Positions 11,847 through 25,001 are shown, counted from the stretch's first letter. The stretch: DNA of 64,000 bases from Tethya wilhelma (GCA_964030475.1 CAXIPT010000010.1:2714366-2778365); one strand, 5' to 3'. The notes: generated by a model not told the origin, from the letters alone. Numbers and translations: made by a program.

Positions 11847-14845
11847 CTGGTTCTGTGTGGCTGCGTGGTCTGGGCACCCAGTCAAGCTCCTCGCTCTCCT
11901 CAATGTCACCGAGGTCCTGGGACATGGCACGAGAGGCCTTCACGGACAAATGGGGACTCCCAGGGGGTGTGGCCACGGGCTGTCTGTTGGCACTCTCCTT
12001 ATCGGCAGTGACGGCAGCCGAAGAGTCTGAGGGAAGAGACAGCACAACATGTTGATGATACCACATGATGTCAACACCACAACTGAAGCTAATAATCATA
12101 TGAAACTGAATTCAATTGCACAAGATATCTAAACTGTGGTAAATGGAATTTCTATGGAAAATTGATAATCATGATCCCCAGTCAAATCTCTCTATTTCTA
12201 TTTCAAGCTCCAGACTACAACAAATTTGGAAGAGGCTACTCTACTATTGACAATCTTACAGTTGGGATAGAGGATTACCTTTCTCATCCACAGCGGGGAG
12301 GGTGGTGCGGCCGCTAGAAGCCACCGATCCAACGCTGGCTACGCTGATGTCCGAGTCTGATATCTTGGGGCTCATTCCGGGGGATCGGGTACGAGTGAGA
12401 GGAGACAGATACTGGGGTTTGCGTTTGGTCTCCAGGGAACCGTATCGTCCGTCATGTGACCCGATTCGATCCCGACCCAGTTTGTGAACAGAGTTTCTCT
12501 TCTCTTGGACAGAAATACGAGCACGAACCTTGAAGAAGGAGAAATACAGAGTACCGTATAGCAGGTGAATTAAAATTTAGTGATTCAAAGAACAATTTGC
12601 CAATTTTCCAAATTTAATTCTTGCCAAATTTTACTGCTATATGGTGTGCAGGTATTTATGCATCCAAACTAATTGATGTCAGGTGGTGGAGAATACCAAG
12701 AGTGTCGTACTCAAGTCCATCTGGTTTGAGAATGCTGGTAGAAAAAATTGAACAACTTTCTAAATATCCAACCAATTTCAAAATTTCAAGCACCAATGGA
12801 AAGTGCTCATTCTCCCCATTCTTTTGGTTGCTTTTCCAGCTCCCTACGCTTTACCAGTCAAAAGTTAGCTATTTTGTCCCATAAAAATATATCATTATTT
12901 CACTTCAGGGGGCATTCTCAAACCAGACGGTCTTTAGGACAATCTTGCGTCGATGATGATGCTACATAAACCTGCGAATATTCTCAATTTTATAAATTTC
13001 ACAATGCACTCAAAGACTAATTAGTCATCAATGAGTAGTCAAATTCCGAACTGATTGTTCTCTACATGGAATTTTGATTTGAAAGTAAATGATAAAAGGA
13101 AGGACAATTAAGATTCTCATTCTCATTGGGGAGGACCAGTCCATGACCTCTGGGTACATATCTTGGGCTGCAAAGAATGCAACACAGGAATGTGCCCCAC
13201 ATATTATGACCTGAATACACTTCTCAAGTTCTCTCTGAACGGAAACACAAAACCTTGCTGTACTCAACGAGAGAAATTTGTTGGAAACCATACAAACCAG
13301 TTGAAACTATAAATGATAAATGTTGCTTTGGTGGGAGGGAGAACCACCCAAAGTTTAGCAGCCCCTCAACTCCCATACTGGCACCCCTAAATGCCACAAA
13401 GAAAAATATCATACCTTTTACCAAAGATCTCTACGCTACATAGCTTCACATGAGTAAGCACAGGCAAACATACTACTAATAAGATTAGAACTAGAGTGTA
13501 TGGTATGTTTCATGCAGCTGCTGTGTGAGGAGAGAGATTGTTTGACTCACATCTCTGAGAGCAATAGAGCGATGCCTGTTGATTGGTTCATTGTCCAACA
13601 CGGGCATACCAGAGGCAGTGGTGGTGGTGCTGAACCGTGATGAAGACCGACGGAGAACAACACTGGTACTGCGGTTCTTTCGAGACTGTGTGTGTTTGTG
13701 GGTGTGTGGGTGGGTGTGTTTGTGGGTGTGTGGGTGGGGGAAGGAAAGTTTAAAATCAACATACACAATTTTAATGGCACAAACAAATCATCTCGAAACA
13801 TCTTTAGGGACGGTAAACAGGTTTGATCTACATGTGATTAGTGGGTGCTTACAAACAGTCAATGTGTGTGTGTGTTTGTTTGCCTAACAACCAAGTTTTT
13901 ATAGGCTAATTGCCGGCTACTGGATGGGTGGATAGAGTAGCTAGGGTCACAGGAGGTCAATGGTAAACAAAATAGTGTGTGGCATTCGACCATGCATTGT
14001 TGAGTGCACCTCACTTAAGTGCGTAGGAGAAAAAGGATGAAGACAAAATAAACATTGTCATGAATTTTGCTGCAAGTTATCAGCTTCCTAGAACAGTTCA
14101 TATCTGCTTCCTTCTGATTCTTCTTCTATCTTGGAACGACTTTTCTCCCAGACCCGCTCACTTTTTAGGAGCTGATTCTTGAACAAATTAACTTGTATCT
14201 TTGTCTTCACGTGCTTTTTACATCGGTTATTTGTCTGAGTCGCTAGATACAAGACGAAAATCGCCTTCTTTGTATGGCAGCCACACTCACAACTCACACA
14301 CTTACACACTCACAGTTCTAGTGTGAGTGTGTGAGTGGGCACACATAGATTGTCCTTGGTGGTGTGGTAGGTCTTATCAGTTAGGAGGAAAGGTTCTGGT
14401 TAGGCTAAAAGAATGACTCACTTGTTCTCCTCAAGATGAAATCACCCCCCAGTACGACCACACACACACACACACACATACACACACACATTCACCTTCA
14501 CACATATACAATGGCACATATCACGGGATTGTGGAATATAACCCATACACAGTCCCTCGAAAAGTCTCAATTTGGAAACAATTGTACGCCTGGAAAATAT
14601 CACATGCCGAAATCTATATTGTCAGCACTCACAAACACACTAGTACGCTAAGCTACGCTAGCACCGAAGAGGAAAAAGTACCTTTTTCTTTTGTGTTCCA
14701 TTTCTGTTGGTTCCATTGACTCGATAGTAGAGCCCACAAGCATTGCAGAGGTACTTGCCTTCAGAGTTTCTGCGCCATAGGGGGGTGGATGTGGCACTAC
14801 AGTTGGTGCACTGGCGACTGTTGTATCCAACTGGACTCAGAGAGC
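11847..14845 (-). CDS. GATA-type zinc-finger transcription factor, partial
   Basis: Four minus-strand exons join in phase with GT-AG sites: 14845-14682, an exon ending at 13551 (start near 13687), 12528-12279 and 12026-11847. The first codes one GATA finger, CTNC-x17-CNAC, with TPLWRR and GLYYRVNG, the DNA-binding core that contacts GATA sites in the nucleus. A basic tail follows (QKKSRKNRS). The other exons are Ser-, Thr-, Arg- and Pro-rich (for example [16 protein letters not shown] and PPGSPHLS), as in activation or phosphorylation regions. An acidic stretch (DIEESEELD) lies in the last one. Upstream exons before the finger and the final exon after 11847 were not found. If 11847 is not spliced, the frame stays open to 11653. 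Only one finger is visible here; many animal GATA factors have two. Confidence 0.85.
13688..13740. repeat. GT/GTGGGTGT-type simple repeat
   Basis: Repeated GTGTGTGG and GGTGTGTTTGTG units lie next to the acceptor of the second GATA exon, inside the intron on the minus strand. Confidence 0.8.
14095..14290 (-). repeat. Dispersed repeat family E, copy 1
   Basis: Read on the minus strand, this matches 41085-41220 well (GGCGNTTT, TCTAGCGACT, GTGAAGACAAAGATAC, TTCAAGAATCAGCT). Partial copies are at 18785-18910 and 39295-39420. It lies in the intron between the finger exon and the next exon of the GATA gene. No coding function is seen. Confidence 0.75.
14460..14500. repeat. (CA)n microsatellite
   Basis: A CA-rich run in a GATA-gene intron. 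Confidence 0.85.
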
Positions 14846-15131
14846 CTGGAAGTGTGTGGAAGTGAATATCATAAGTATTTGATGAGATTGTCTCACAAGA
14901 TTGATAGAAAAACATATGACAAGTAGCTGGTTAGATAGAGATTACACTTGAATTTCAAACTTACTGATAAAAGTGCATGAGTTGATAAAGCACTTGAAAA
15001 TTTATGTTTTTTTATAGCAGATAAAGTCTATCAGGCCAGGATAATAAAATCACTATTATTATTTTGAATCTTTTATCAAAATCATCAGTTAATTATATGC
15101 AACAACTGCAACTGATTAATAAATGTTGTAG

Positions 15132-15251
15132 GGAGTATGTGCCTCCTCTCAATGTGACCCACTATCATTTCCTGAGAATGAGGACTCTGTGAATGTGTAT
15201 GAGTTCCTGAGGAACATGAGAGCCAAGAGGGTCTTCATGGTGCAGACACAG
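15132..15251 (+). CDS. Orphan exon of a tyrosine phosphatase domain, C-terminal part
   Basis: A 120-bp open segment is bounded by a TAG acceptor and a GTGAGC donor. It reads DSVNVYEFLRNMRAKRVFMV then QTQ near its end. This matches the end of classical PTP domains, where an acidic residue and hydrophobic heptads precede LRxxRxxMVQT and then EQY. The next exon should code an EQYxF motif, but none is seen before the 100-N gap, and no upstream catalytic exon with HCSxGxGR is present here. The rest of the gene is either in the gap or lost. It lies head to head with the GATA gene. Confidence 0.6.
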
Positions 15252-15294
15252 GTGAGCCACACTCAGACCCAGAGAGAGAGAGAGATGGGCAGTT

Positions 15295-15297
<3 letters not shown>

Positions 15298-15332
<35 letters not shown>
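15298..15332. repeat. (GT)n microsatellite
   Basis: A perfect GT run just after the orphan phosphatase exon. Confidence 0.9.
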
Positions 15333-15334
<2 letters not shown>

Positions 15335-15475
15335 TGATTGAAGGATTATTGTGTACTTTCAATCCTTCCGAATGGAAAGTACAGCTATAGTTGGCTATAG
15401 TTAACTTTGTTGACATTATACAGCGAGTGACTATACAATTGCAAAATACATGCACTGAAAATAAGGAAACAAAAG

Positions 15476-16626
15476 TTATATTATAGCTGCTAACCTACAT
15501 AAACTTCCAATCACGCACATGTACAATGTCATACACATAATCAGNNNNNNNNNNNNNNNNNNNNNNNNNNNNNNNNNNNNNNNNNNNNNNNNNNNNNNNN
15601 NNNNNNNNNNNNNNNNNNNNNNNNNNNNNNNNNNNNNNNNNNNNGATGATTGACCAGCAGATGAGGGGTCATCAGGCTGAATGGATGTTAGGGAGGAGAG
15701 GTTTCCATCTTCCGGCAGCTGACAAAGAGCATCTTGATTCATACGAAGTTGATTAGCTCGATAGTACCGATTGTTCTCAAACAGCCAATTCAATGCTTGC
15801 TCGACAACATGCCTTCGGACACGGAAATCTTGATGTGATTGTTCCTTCTCCTTTCTCACAACCAGTACATTAATGTCTGATGGTAACCTTGGAAGGGAAG
15901 TGGCAAATGACAGCACATTCTGTGGAAGGTTGACAACGTGTCCACTGTATCCATACTGGCCAAGAGGTAGCCTGTAGATGGACATGATTGGCATCACAGC
16001 TGATATCAGCATCTCTTCAACCTGTGTCAGTCCCTATAATTATACAAAAGTATCAATTACAAAGTACAAACAATAACTTATTATACCTGCAATTGTGGTG
16101 GTACTGGGCCTGGGTCCACATTATTTGCAGGGGAATAAAGTTTCAGAATTTTTTTGTCAAGGAAGCACTTTCTACATTCTTGCTCATGCCCAACTATAGA
16201 CAGGCTAGGGAATTGCTCCAAACAAGTACTACATCGGTTAAACTGGGTAGCTGCCATCATTGAGTGGAAATTTCGCATCTTTTTCTGAACAGCAGGCTGA
16301 CCAAATAGAGGAGAGGAATGGTCAATTTGACTTGAGGTTTGATATCGCATACGATCCTGCTCTTGACGAATTTCTCTCTCAGGTGTGGTCTCTCTCTGGG
16401 GAGTGGTCTCTCTCTGCCTCCTTTCCTCGATCCTGACTCTTTCTTGATCAAGACGAGCATCTCTCTCGGGAGTGGTTTCTCTCAGGCGTCGCTTTTGTCG
16501 ACGAGCTGAATCTCGTTGTCTACACCTTGCGACTCTCCTTTCTTTGTCATCAGGCGTTTCTCTAGCTTTATGTACTCTGTAGAGTTCTCTTCGCCAAACT
16601 GACAGTCTTTGCAAATCACTGAACAT
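15476..16626 (-). pseudogene. Helitron replicase-helicase protein, N-terminal fragment
   Basis: Two minus-strand open stretches, interrupted by a short frame change near 16020-16080 and by the Ns. The upstream part (16626-16081) is rich in Arg and Glu with repeated RETTPE/RETTPQ units, then has a zinc-binding pattern (CSTC, CRKC) and ends PPQLQ. The downstream part begins before EEMLIS and has MLISAVMPIMSIYRLP and GQYGYSGHVVNLPQN, typical of the DUF6570 region that precedes the HUH nuclease in animal Helitrons. The HUH and helicase domains are not present. Only the start of a rolling-circle transposon protein remains. Confidence 0.75.
15545..15644. other. Assembly gap, 100 Ns
   Basis: Exactly 100 Ns, the usual placeholder for a gap of unknown size. 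It cuts the Helitron fragment and may hide more of the phosphatase gene. Confidence 0.99.
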
Positions 16627-18246
16627 GTGCTATAATTTGCTATTGCGTAACGATTTCAATATTGCAACACCACGTGCACGTTCGAATAATTTGAATATAC
16701 GGAAACTGTCCACTGTATACAAACAAACCAACGAAATTTTACCATTTGCAACGACTATGTGGGGCTCGCTCAGGCTCGCCCCAATTAATAGTCATCTTCG
16801 TCCTCTCATTTTTAAACCTAACTATGTACATTAATCAAGTTTTATGGGTTGGCTGCCTAGTTTTTGGCAGGTGACAATAAAAAGTGATTGATTGATTGAT
16901 TGCGTATTACAATAATGTAGCAATTAAGTACAAACAATAGTCAATACAAACTGAGAAGCAGACAACAAGTTTTGTGCGGATGTGACAAATTTTTTGCATA
17001 CTTGAATATATAATATGAACAAGATTATTATATAGCATGATTTTTAACTTTGGGTAAATATTTTTTTTTCCATTTGAATAACACTTCTCAGTGTACCTAC
17101 GTACCATCCTGTGGACGTAAAAGAGATGGTGTGTCTTACCCATGGCACAAACTATATGTTTAAATCTTCCCAACCACACAAAAGTCTGTTCTCCAGCTTG
17201 GGTATTAAAATTTGNGGTAACAGTCTGTATTCACAGTTTCTGGTAAAACTGTTCATAGATCACCTAAAATTTATATTATCATAAATATTTTGCAATTTCC
17301 TTTAGCTACAAATGTATAAGGAACCATTTGGTGAAAACACTCACCTGCCCTGTGTGTCACCTAAAGTTATCCTCACCAAAATTGATTGTCCCTATAACTT
17401 TATATGTAAGTTATGGGATGATGGTAAATTAAACGTGGTTTATAATCATCAATGCTCATTCACTTGCAGTGAATATCAAGCTTGCTCGAGCCAAATACAA
17501 ACAACAGATGCTTATGGCATCATCTGATGAATCTAATCACAAATAAAATGAACAATTTGCCATTATCACAAATGATTATCATTGGAAATCCTTATTGAAT
17601 CTTATAGTGGCACCATAGTATACAAGTTAAGATTGTAAATCTTACTACTTCTTGTCAAATCTTGCCTACCCTGAGTATATACGCTGACAAGATAATGCAA
17701 GAAAAAAAATCTTAACTAAGTAACCACAATGAAACTTACAGCACTTCTCGTAAGGCACTATACAAATGTAATCAAGCAACACAAACAAATAATCAACCAA
17801 ATCCAGGATGAATTAAAAGAAATGCTGCCAATCAGCACAAAAAGCCAAAACTTGATCACAGAATGGAACAAAATACACAGGAATGCACTGAACAAAGTAA
17901 AACCTCTCAGAGAAAAACTAGAACGAAACAGACTCAAGAAACTCAAATGCCTATAGACCAAGAACAGCATAGACAATGAAAATACTATACAACTGTTATT
18001 CTTATTGATAATTATTTTGTTTGTGAAAATGATAAAAAAATTATTAATATTATTGATGACAAACGTTTAAAGAAGCAAGAATAGTTAACACGAGCAGCTC
18101 CCTCCCATAACCAACTAACCGCTAAAGCACTCACATAGAAAAAGCCATCTATACCGACAATACGGAGGCTGATTATCGGCACAGGCGCATGTAGTTCCCA
18201 CCCATCCTGACTGTATCACTTACAATCTTGTAATTTCTTTACAAGG
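16627..18246. other. AT-rich stretch without a recognised gene
   Basis: A (GATT)n run is at about 16884-16902. Two short plus-strand ORFs, 17312-17527 and 17729-17956, match no family I know; the second is Lys-rich and could form a coiled coil (IINQIQDELKEML). One single N lies at 17215. I find nothing else that can be supported. Confidence 0.4.
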
Positions 18247-18546
18247 ATTTTCACTGATATAGCATAAACATCCATGCTGATAGTGTACAAATAGCCCTAG
18301 CGCTACCATATACATGCACACTCAAATAAAATTCAAACAAACAAGTGAAAAAACTAGGAAATGTAATGAGACATTGGAATGGCTGTTTGAGTTTGTAAAG
18401 AAATATTCCAATTATCTAATGTCTCATTATATTTCCAATGTTTTTTTCACTTGTTTTTTTTGATTTTTATTTGAGTGTGCATGTATATGGTAGCACTAGG
18501 GTTACTTGTACACTATCAGCATGGATGTTTATGCTATATCAGTGGT
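18247..18546. repeat. Long hairpin (foldback) element
   Basis: A left arm of about 120 bp that starts CACTGATATAGCATAAACAT is matched in inverted order by a right arm ending ATGTTTATGCTATATCAGTG, with a short loop near 18380-18430. Arm fragments recur at 39620-39760. This is a foldback transposon or the palindromic end of one. Confidence 0.85.
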
Positions 18547-20045
18547 TGAAAAGTTAAGGAGGCTGGATTTTAACAAATGTACTTGCTTTGCACATCTTTT
18601 TATATTGACAACTACATAATGAAGTATTCACTTCCTAAATATTGAAGACTGAAAAGTTACAGAGTTCAGCATAACCAGAAATCTTTAGGTATTGCAGGCA
18701 GGAAGCGAATATTCGAATTCCAAATAACGCACACCAGTCTATCTGGAAAGGTTCGTCATTCAAATTTTCAAAGTAGCTTATGAATTTATGCATGAGTGTA
18801 AAAATGAATGCCTGCAGAAGGCGCTTTTTGCCTTGTATCTAGCCACTCGATGAGAGACATGAGTAGGCGATACCAAAAGTAGGTGAAGACAAATAAACAG
18901 TAATCCTCAATCCCAATCAAGTTTCAGCACTCAAAAGTATCAGGCTATGTTCTGTCTTTGTCAAATTAGGGATAGAATTAACCCAGTCCTCCCACGTATC
19001 AAAATAAGGCGGGAATTTATTCTGCAAACCACTATGTGATGCAAAACAAAATTACCATTAGTATTGTGTGTTGTCAAAGGCAAACTAAGATACAATATCA
19101 CACACGTACATCAAGACAGGAATCTTTGGAGCTGGCATAAAGCATTTGAAATGTCTTTCGCACCAGCCACATAGATAAACACATTCACGCAGTCAAAAAA
19201 TCTTGTCCATCTGCTCGACAAAGTTTCTTCAGTAAGTTACATTGCTCATACTCGCACTCAGCACTTGCATCATCAACAAAATGAGAGCAAATCGTCAACA
19301 AAACAATAATTCGTAATAATATAAATTACCTGAGTAGCGAGGTCCACCCTCATTTTACAAAAGGATGTGAGAAAAATGTGTTCATACTTCAGTTTCGGGA
19401 GTAGCCGAATTCCAACATCAGTCCCGTTCATATAGAGCTCGGATCACCAGACCCTCCACACCTAATTAAAACTGTCCGGAACTGCTTGCTCTCAAAAGCT
19501 CACAAGCTTCACATAATATTATGTTATCAACAAAATAAGTAGTATAAGAGTGTTACACTCTAGGTAGTATATCTATAATTACAGTGTTATTGTCTATTGA
19601 ATTGATCAATGGATTCTGTCTATCCTGGGGGCAGATACGTCATTTGTAAAGGGATTCTTCACCTTGTACTGGACTTTCTCAGAAGGGTTGTGGAGTTTCA
19701 GTAGGCGTCAACCCAAAACCTAATACAACCCCCAAAAAGTACGTAATTTAAAAATGAAGAATAAACTGTGCATGTGTACACAACATAATAACATGATATT
19801 ATATCAAATTCACCAACAGCTTCCCACAAGGGGTCGTACAAGTTTCCAGAGAGCTCACTACATGGAAATTATGCATATGGAAATTGTGTAATTTACTGAA
19901 AAGGCCTAGCTCGAACCATCGACACCATCGTGGTTTTAGCAGCTGATGAATCGTGGTCTTTAAAGGGGGGCTGCAATGAAAAACTGAAAAAAATATTTTT
20001 GGTATGTGTATAGTTGGAATATCAAGCTTTTTTATTGCAAGTCTA
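18547..20045 (-). mobile_element. P-element/THAP9-like transposon, right half, copy A
   Basis: The reverse complement of this stretch matches 38085-39615 over about 1.5 kb, exon remnants included. In that orientation 19445-18955 codes the same decayed P-like transposase text (LPKLKYKHI, MRVDLATR and FFDYLNVFNY in copy B). Stops and small indels show that it is dead. The matching left half is not next to it; it lies 4 kb away in opposite orientation at 24046-24880. Confidence 0.65.
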
Positions 20046-20481
20046 CAGTGGACAATAACCCTAAGAATTGAGCTATCTCCTTGATGGGCAGGGTTTACAA
20101 GTGAAGTGCTGAGTTGCTGCAGGATGTTCTAACACATAAATATTATTTTGAAGATGTCAGTCTTTTTAAGTTCATACAGTTTGCAAATGGGCGAAACAAA
20201 TACAGAGAACAAGAGTAAATTGGTCAGGTCCAGACCACTTTTGAGGTTACCTGTTTGAACCTGACTTCACTGATCAGATCTGATGGGCATGCAGAAGAGA
20301 AGAAGACATAAATTTGATGCCATTCCAACTACATTCCAGAGGTTCACCGAGTATCTAGTGAAGGACCAAATTTTGAGAAAGCTCAGCCTCTAGTACTGAC
20401 TTTAGTTATTGAAAGAGATTAATAATTATCAAGCAGGCCACCCATATCCATGATGGTTCAAAGCCAAAGAGAACTGCTTAT

Positions 20482-20525
<44 letters not shown>

Positions 20526-23500
20526 AGATTGGGGGGAGGGGTCATTCCAGGACTGCCTGGAACAAGTAGGAAGGACTTTGTCGATTGAACCCCTCAGCTA
20601 CTCCTAGGGACATATGCTCTTACTCGGGACATTGCTGCTTCACATTTTAGGAGTTGGTGTGTGTTATATGATGGATATAGCTTTATTAATGACAAAAAAA
20701 ATGGAAGAAAATTGTTCAGAAGCTAGCTATATACTTCATTTCCCAGTCATCAGGGAAGCACCCTGTCCAATCATCGCCATGCCCCCTAGTTTTGGCCCTA
20801 TTAGTCTTCCTACTAGGGTGACATGCTATGGAGAGGGCGGGGCCACTCCCCTAGGGGAGAAAACTTCATCTTGTCTTGAGATCCAAAATAGTTACCACGT
20901 GATTTATTTCACTTTAGAGTAAGTGTACCTGGTTCTGTTATTTCAATGGACTTTATAGATTGTAGCTTTGACTTTTTGAGAATATGCTCTATTTCTAGTA
21001 TAACTTTGGGTATAGGAATGGGACATTACTTTTGATAGCTGACCCATTTTGAGTCTAAGTTGTCCTGTGTTGTGTAGTTGTGTAACCAAAACCCATTTGA
21101 AATCCCTCCCTTTTGTTCGGCACATTGGTATTATTTTACCACAATTTGATCTTGCAGATCTTGTCTGCAGAGCTTGTCTTAATGTAACCACAACCACAGG
21201 TGTAACCATAATAACACACACAGCAGTGGCACACACACACACACACATCACATCATTGGATCACATCTTTAGCAGTCATTCATTTGAACTTGTCCACTTC
21301 AATAAACCAGTAGTAGCAGTTGACAATTAGAAGATAATTCTCGCTTTTCCACTCAAAAGATCAGTAGCAACCTTTTACCAAGGTGGTTCCGGAAAGCTCA
21401 AAGTCAACGTTGTTCTCATTGTTTCTTAGCTTTGACACACTCGTTACAACTTTTACAAGCTCTTTCAGCTGTTTGGACAATCCTAGCCACCAAACTGATT
21501 ATCTCGCATGCTCATGACACTTGGTAATACATTGATGTCTTGTGTGGATTTTTATTGATAATTTCCATTCTCATAGATGCATACTGGAATAACTAGTCTG
21601 CTCCCTCGTATCTATACTCAGTGTACTGCCTCAACTTTTAAAATAGCCCGCTAATAATGTACAATTTGTAGTTTGGATATCTCTTCAGGAATTTATTATA
21701 TTCACCAAAACCTTACATCCATTGATTGTTTGACCAATGATAGAAAATATTTTCAAGTGTGAATGTCATGTCACCCGCAGGGGTGGGACAAGATGATGTC
21801 CTCTTTGTAAGACAAAGATGCAGAGCTGGATATTACAATGTCATATTTTGTCAGAATATTGCATTTATCTTCAAGAATTTGAATCTACTGGGAAATTTGG
21901 TCTTACAAACTTTATTAGGTAGAAACAGAGAGAAATAGACCTATTTCTAAATATTGCACACCTAATTATATATTTGTATTGATTATTTCTCACTAATTAA
22001 TGATGGGTACTCCAGTTTCCGGGCAGATCTAATATTTTATGGTTAAGATGTACTAGATAAGGGGGGAAAATGCCTCTTCAAATAAACATTCAGCTCTGCA
22101 TTCACAAAAGTATGTATTTTTGTCTGTAGCCATGCCCACAAGTGTTATTTCATTTTCACAATTTATATCCAATACAATAAAAATACGATGGTTAATAAGT
22201 TTGGTCTTCTAGTCACCAAGTATAGTTAAAACATGAAGGGGTAAACCTTTAATTATGTCCTTAACTTCTTTAAATTTGAGGCATCCTTAACTACACTGAG
22301 TAGCCTTTTTAGTACCTCATGACTATCAACTTCAGTGTTAACTCTCACTGTTTGTGGGAAGCTTGCTTGTGTCCTCAAGTAGATTCCGTCCTAGGAAATT
22401 ACCTCCAGGGGAAAAAAAGTACACTTGGAGAAATTCCCTCCTGGAGGAAAGTTCTTGGGTCCTGGGCACCAGATCCCCAGTTTCACTGATGTAAATGGAG
22501 CATTAAGATGGGGATCCTCTGGGCTAGCCATGTGTGGCGACATCATGTCGACCTAATTCAAGCTTTGTTGTCTTTGATTGTTTGTCAACCTACAGTCTTT
22601 GGTCATCAATAACTGTAAAGAATAGTATAAAAATGAGGTGTGAGGTGCCGCTTCTGCCTACTTGGAGAAGTGGTCAGTAAGGGTCACAATATATATTTGT
22701 TTCCTCATTCAGTTGTTGGTAGAGGTCCAACCAAAACGATGCCCACCTGTTGCCCAATGTGTGGAGCCACCATTGGGTGCAGTGTTCCAGAATCCTTCTG
22801 TAGTTTGTGGTTGTTCCTCTGACAGTTGTCACTTGAGTTGACCTATAAGAATAAACGGACGTGTAGTAAACCAGTATTATGTTATTGATTGTCAGCTTTT
22901 ATTGATCTTTACATTTTGGGATGATCCTCTCCAATAGAACACATATTAAAGGTTTTGTTGATCCTAAGATGACAAGTTGCTGTCGTTGCTGTTGAGGGTC
23001 TTCAATCACCATATGCAGATTGCTGCCATCTTCTCCAGACTTGTCTGTCTAAACAGCATATAACTTATGATAAACTTGTGTGGCTTTAAAACTGTAAAAA
23101 TGAAGGCACCTATGGTGCATAAATCTCGGCGCACTCAATTAGCATGTACAACTAAACATGTACGCACAAATATTATAAAAGACCATCAGTACTGAGACTT
23201 CAGCCTGTATGCAGCAAGTTCAGCAACTTGCAAGGTGGCCTGAGTCACGGTAGCCTGAGCCTAACACGGTTTACCTCCTGAAATTCTAGCTGCTGCAATC
23301 AAGGATATGCTGAGCTATGGTCAACCTAGTCATAATAACCTCCGTTAAGAAACTGGATAGTCAGCAAACAGTAATACTTTGATCAGTGTTTATATCAGCT
23401 GGTACTGCCCCATGACATGCATGATCAGCTGAAGGCCAGTCAGGCACTGATACAAAACACACAACTAACCTATTCCTACACAAGCATTACCTCACTATAT

Positions 23501-23620
23501 TCAACTTGTAATCATTGAGTTACTTACCTGTCCAAGCAGCCAAGCCAGCCAGGAAGCTCAAGTCCATCTATGAGGCCATGACCTACAGTATTTCTAGATA
23601 ATGCACACTATATGGGGCGT
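20046..23620. other. Long stretch without a recognised gene
   Basis: A (GA)n run lies at 20486-20522 and a CA run near 21230-21248. Short ORFs (20614-20922, 21049-21330, 22640-22822) have no recognisable domain, and the CA-driven parts are low complexity. There is no clear TIR or LTR pair. It may be old, unrecognisable transposon sequence. Confidence 0.4.
20486..20522. repeat. (GA)n microsatellite
   Basis: A perfect GA run. Confidence 0.9.
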
Positions 23621-23794
23621 GATCAATGGGTGCAGTTTCAAAGCCTAAGCGTTCAGAGAAGCACAAAAGCCTCAAATCTCAGAAAATACAGCATTTTGCA
23701 AGATTCTACACGTCAAATTTCAAGATAATATCAATTCATGAGTACCTTCCATTTTCACTCTGGAGCTGCCGTTCTTCAGATAATTTAGTAACAG

Positions 23795-23870
23795 ACAGAC
23801 AGACACACAGACAAAACGACTACCGTAATCCTCTGCACGTGCTACGCACGTGCCGAGGCTTAAATATAGT
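23795..23870 (-). repeat. Dispersed GCACGTGC-rich repeat, copy 1
   Basis: The core, GACTACCGTAATCCTCTGCA followed by CGTGCTACGCACGTGCCGAGG, is found inverted at 44025-44095 and, more diverged, at 61300-61360. An ACAGACAG run abuts it. It contains CACGTG E-box-like palindromes. Confidence 0.75.
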
Positions 23871-24045
23871 GATTGTACTTTGCTTGGAGACTCCACCTTG
23901 GTAGTGAAGAACACAATTAACCATGACAAAAACTTGGCTCTCTTTCTTAGAGTTGCTTTTGGAATCCGTGAGGGTAAGTTCGATTTACAAGGTACTCTTG
24001 TATCTCTTGGTACGCGAATCACCCCCCTTTGTTTTGATGTTCTTC

Positions 24046-24880
24046 TTTAAGTCATTCTTGGTCTGTTTGGTGGATTACATCTTCCTTCTCCTTTACAGTG
24101 ATTCTTCCAATAGAAATCTTTGACAGCTTGCAGATGTAGACTTCACTCACTGTAGTTACACGGATAAAATCTGCTTCATTTTACTGCTCCATGGTTACAA
24201 ATTGATTTTGTTATACTTGTATAGGTTATGTGCGGAATGGGGTGCCCCAAGGCAGATAGTTTGTTAATGAGCTGTCATCAAGCCTGTAAAGCATGACTAA
24301 CACATAGCATAGGATTACCAATGCATACCACCCTCAAGTAAGTTGAATACATCACATTTTTGCCCTTTTGCACTTGGCATTTTTTGAGTGAATCACAGAA
24401 GAATTTGATTTTTTTGATTGAAGATTCCACTCACTATGTATTATGTACAATTTACATTGCACAAAATGGAACATGTAATAGACAGACTAAAACCAGTTCA
24501 CAAAAAATGACACCAGAAAACAACAAAACAAACAAAAAACATAGTATCAACAAATTCTAACATGAACAAGAACAAATCTTCAGTTTACAAAATTACCTAT
24601 AGTTTTACTGCTATCACAGTCACTTATATACACATGCATCTGGCTCTTCGATAATGCAGCCCAAACAAACAACAAACAAAGTAAAACACGAGTCACAAAA
24701 ACTACAACCAAATTCTTGGACATCAGCATACTCTACATGGTCCTCATAGCATACCTCACAAAAGTAGGGAGTGCTTCTGGGGTGGATATATAATTTCCTG
24801 CTAGACTCCCTTTTGAGCTGCTGTGGACGAGAGAACTGCTGAGGAGCTGTGGACAAGAGGATTACTGAGGAGAAGAGGAC
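24046..24880 (+). mobile_element. Transposon piece matching 37230-38085
   Basis: Starting at TAAGTCATTCTTGGTCTG, the sequence is nearly the same as 37230-38085. It appears to be the left half of the composite element whose right half is at 18547-20045. It carries the minus-strand zinc-finger-like ORF listed separately. Confidence 0.75.
24620..24856 (-). pseudogene. PHD-like zinc-finger C-terminus, degraded copy
   Basis: The minus-strand ORF has STPYFCEVCYEDHVEYADVQ and then CSFCDSC, followed by a short tail ending DACVYK. The paired copy at 37827-38096 keeps the WIGCCFCDLWFHFVCC pattern typical of PHD-like fingers at transposase C-termini. Here Trp and His are lost, so this finger cannot bind zinc normally. 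Confidence 0.55.
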
Positions 24881-25001
24881 TGCTGTGGACGAGAGGACTG
24901 CTGAGGAGGAGAGGACAGCTGTGGACGAGAAGACTGCTGGAATTGGTGTGATGCAATCTTTCTTCTCCTTGTATCAGTTAATTTTGCTGCCCCTCTCTTA
25001 A

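Noticed and set aside
11855..12055. Plus-strand ORF across 11855-12055 and another at 12302-12487
   Set aside because: Both are antisense shadows of GATA-gene exons with clear splice sites on the minus strand.
13028..13291. Minus-strand open segment with [20 protein letters not shown], possibly an exon
   Set aside because: It has a plausible acceptor but no convincing donor or family match and lies within a GATA intron, so I did not list it as a gene.
15476..16012. A continuous protein across the Ns
   Set aside because: The Ns translate to unknown residues; the true gap size and frame are not known.
20614..21330. ORFs of about 100 residues
   Set aside because: No domain, no splice context, and one is partly driven by a CA run.
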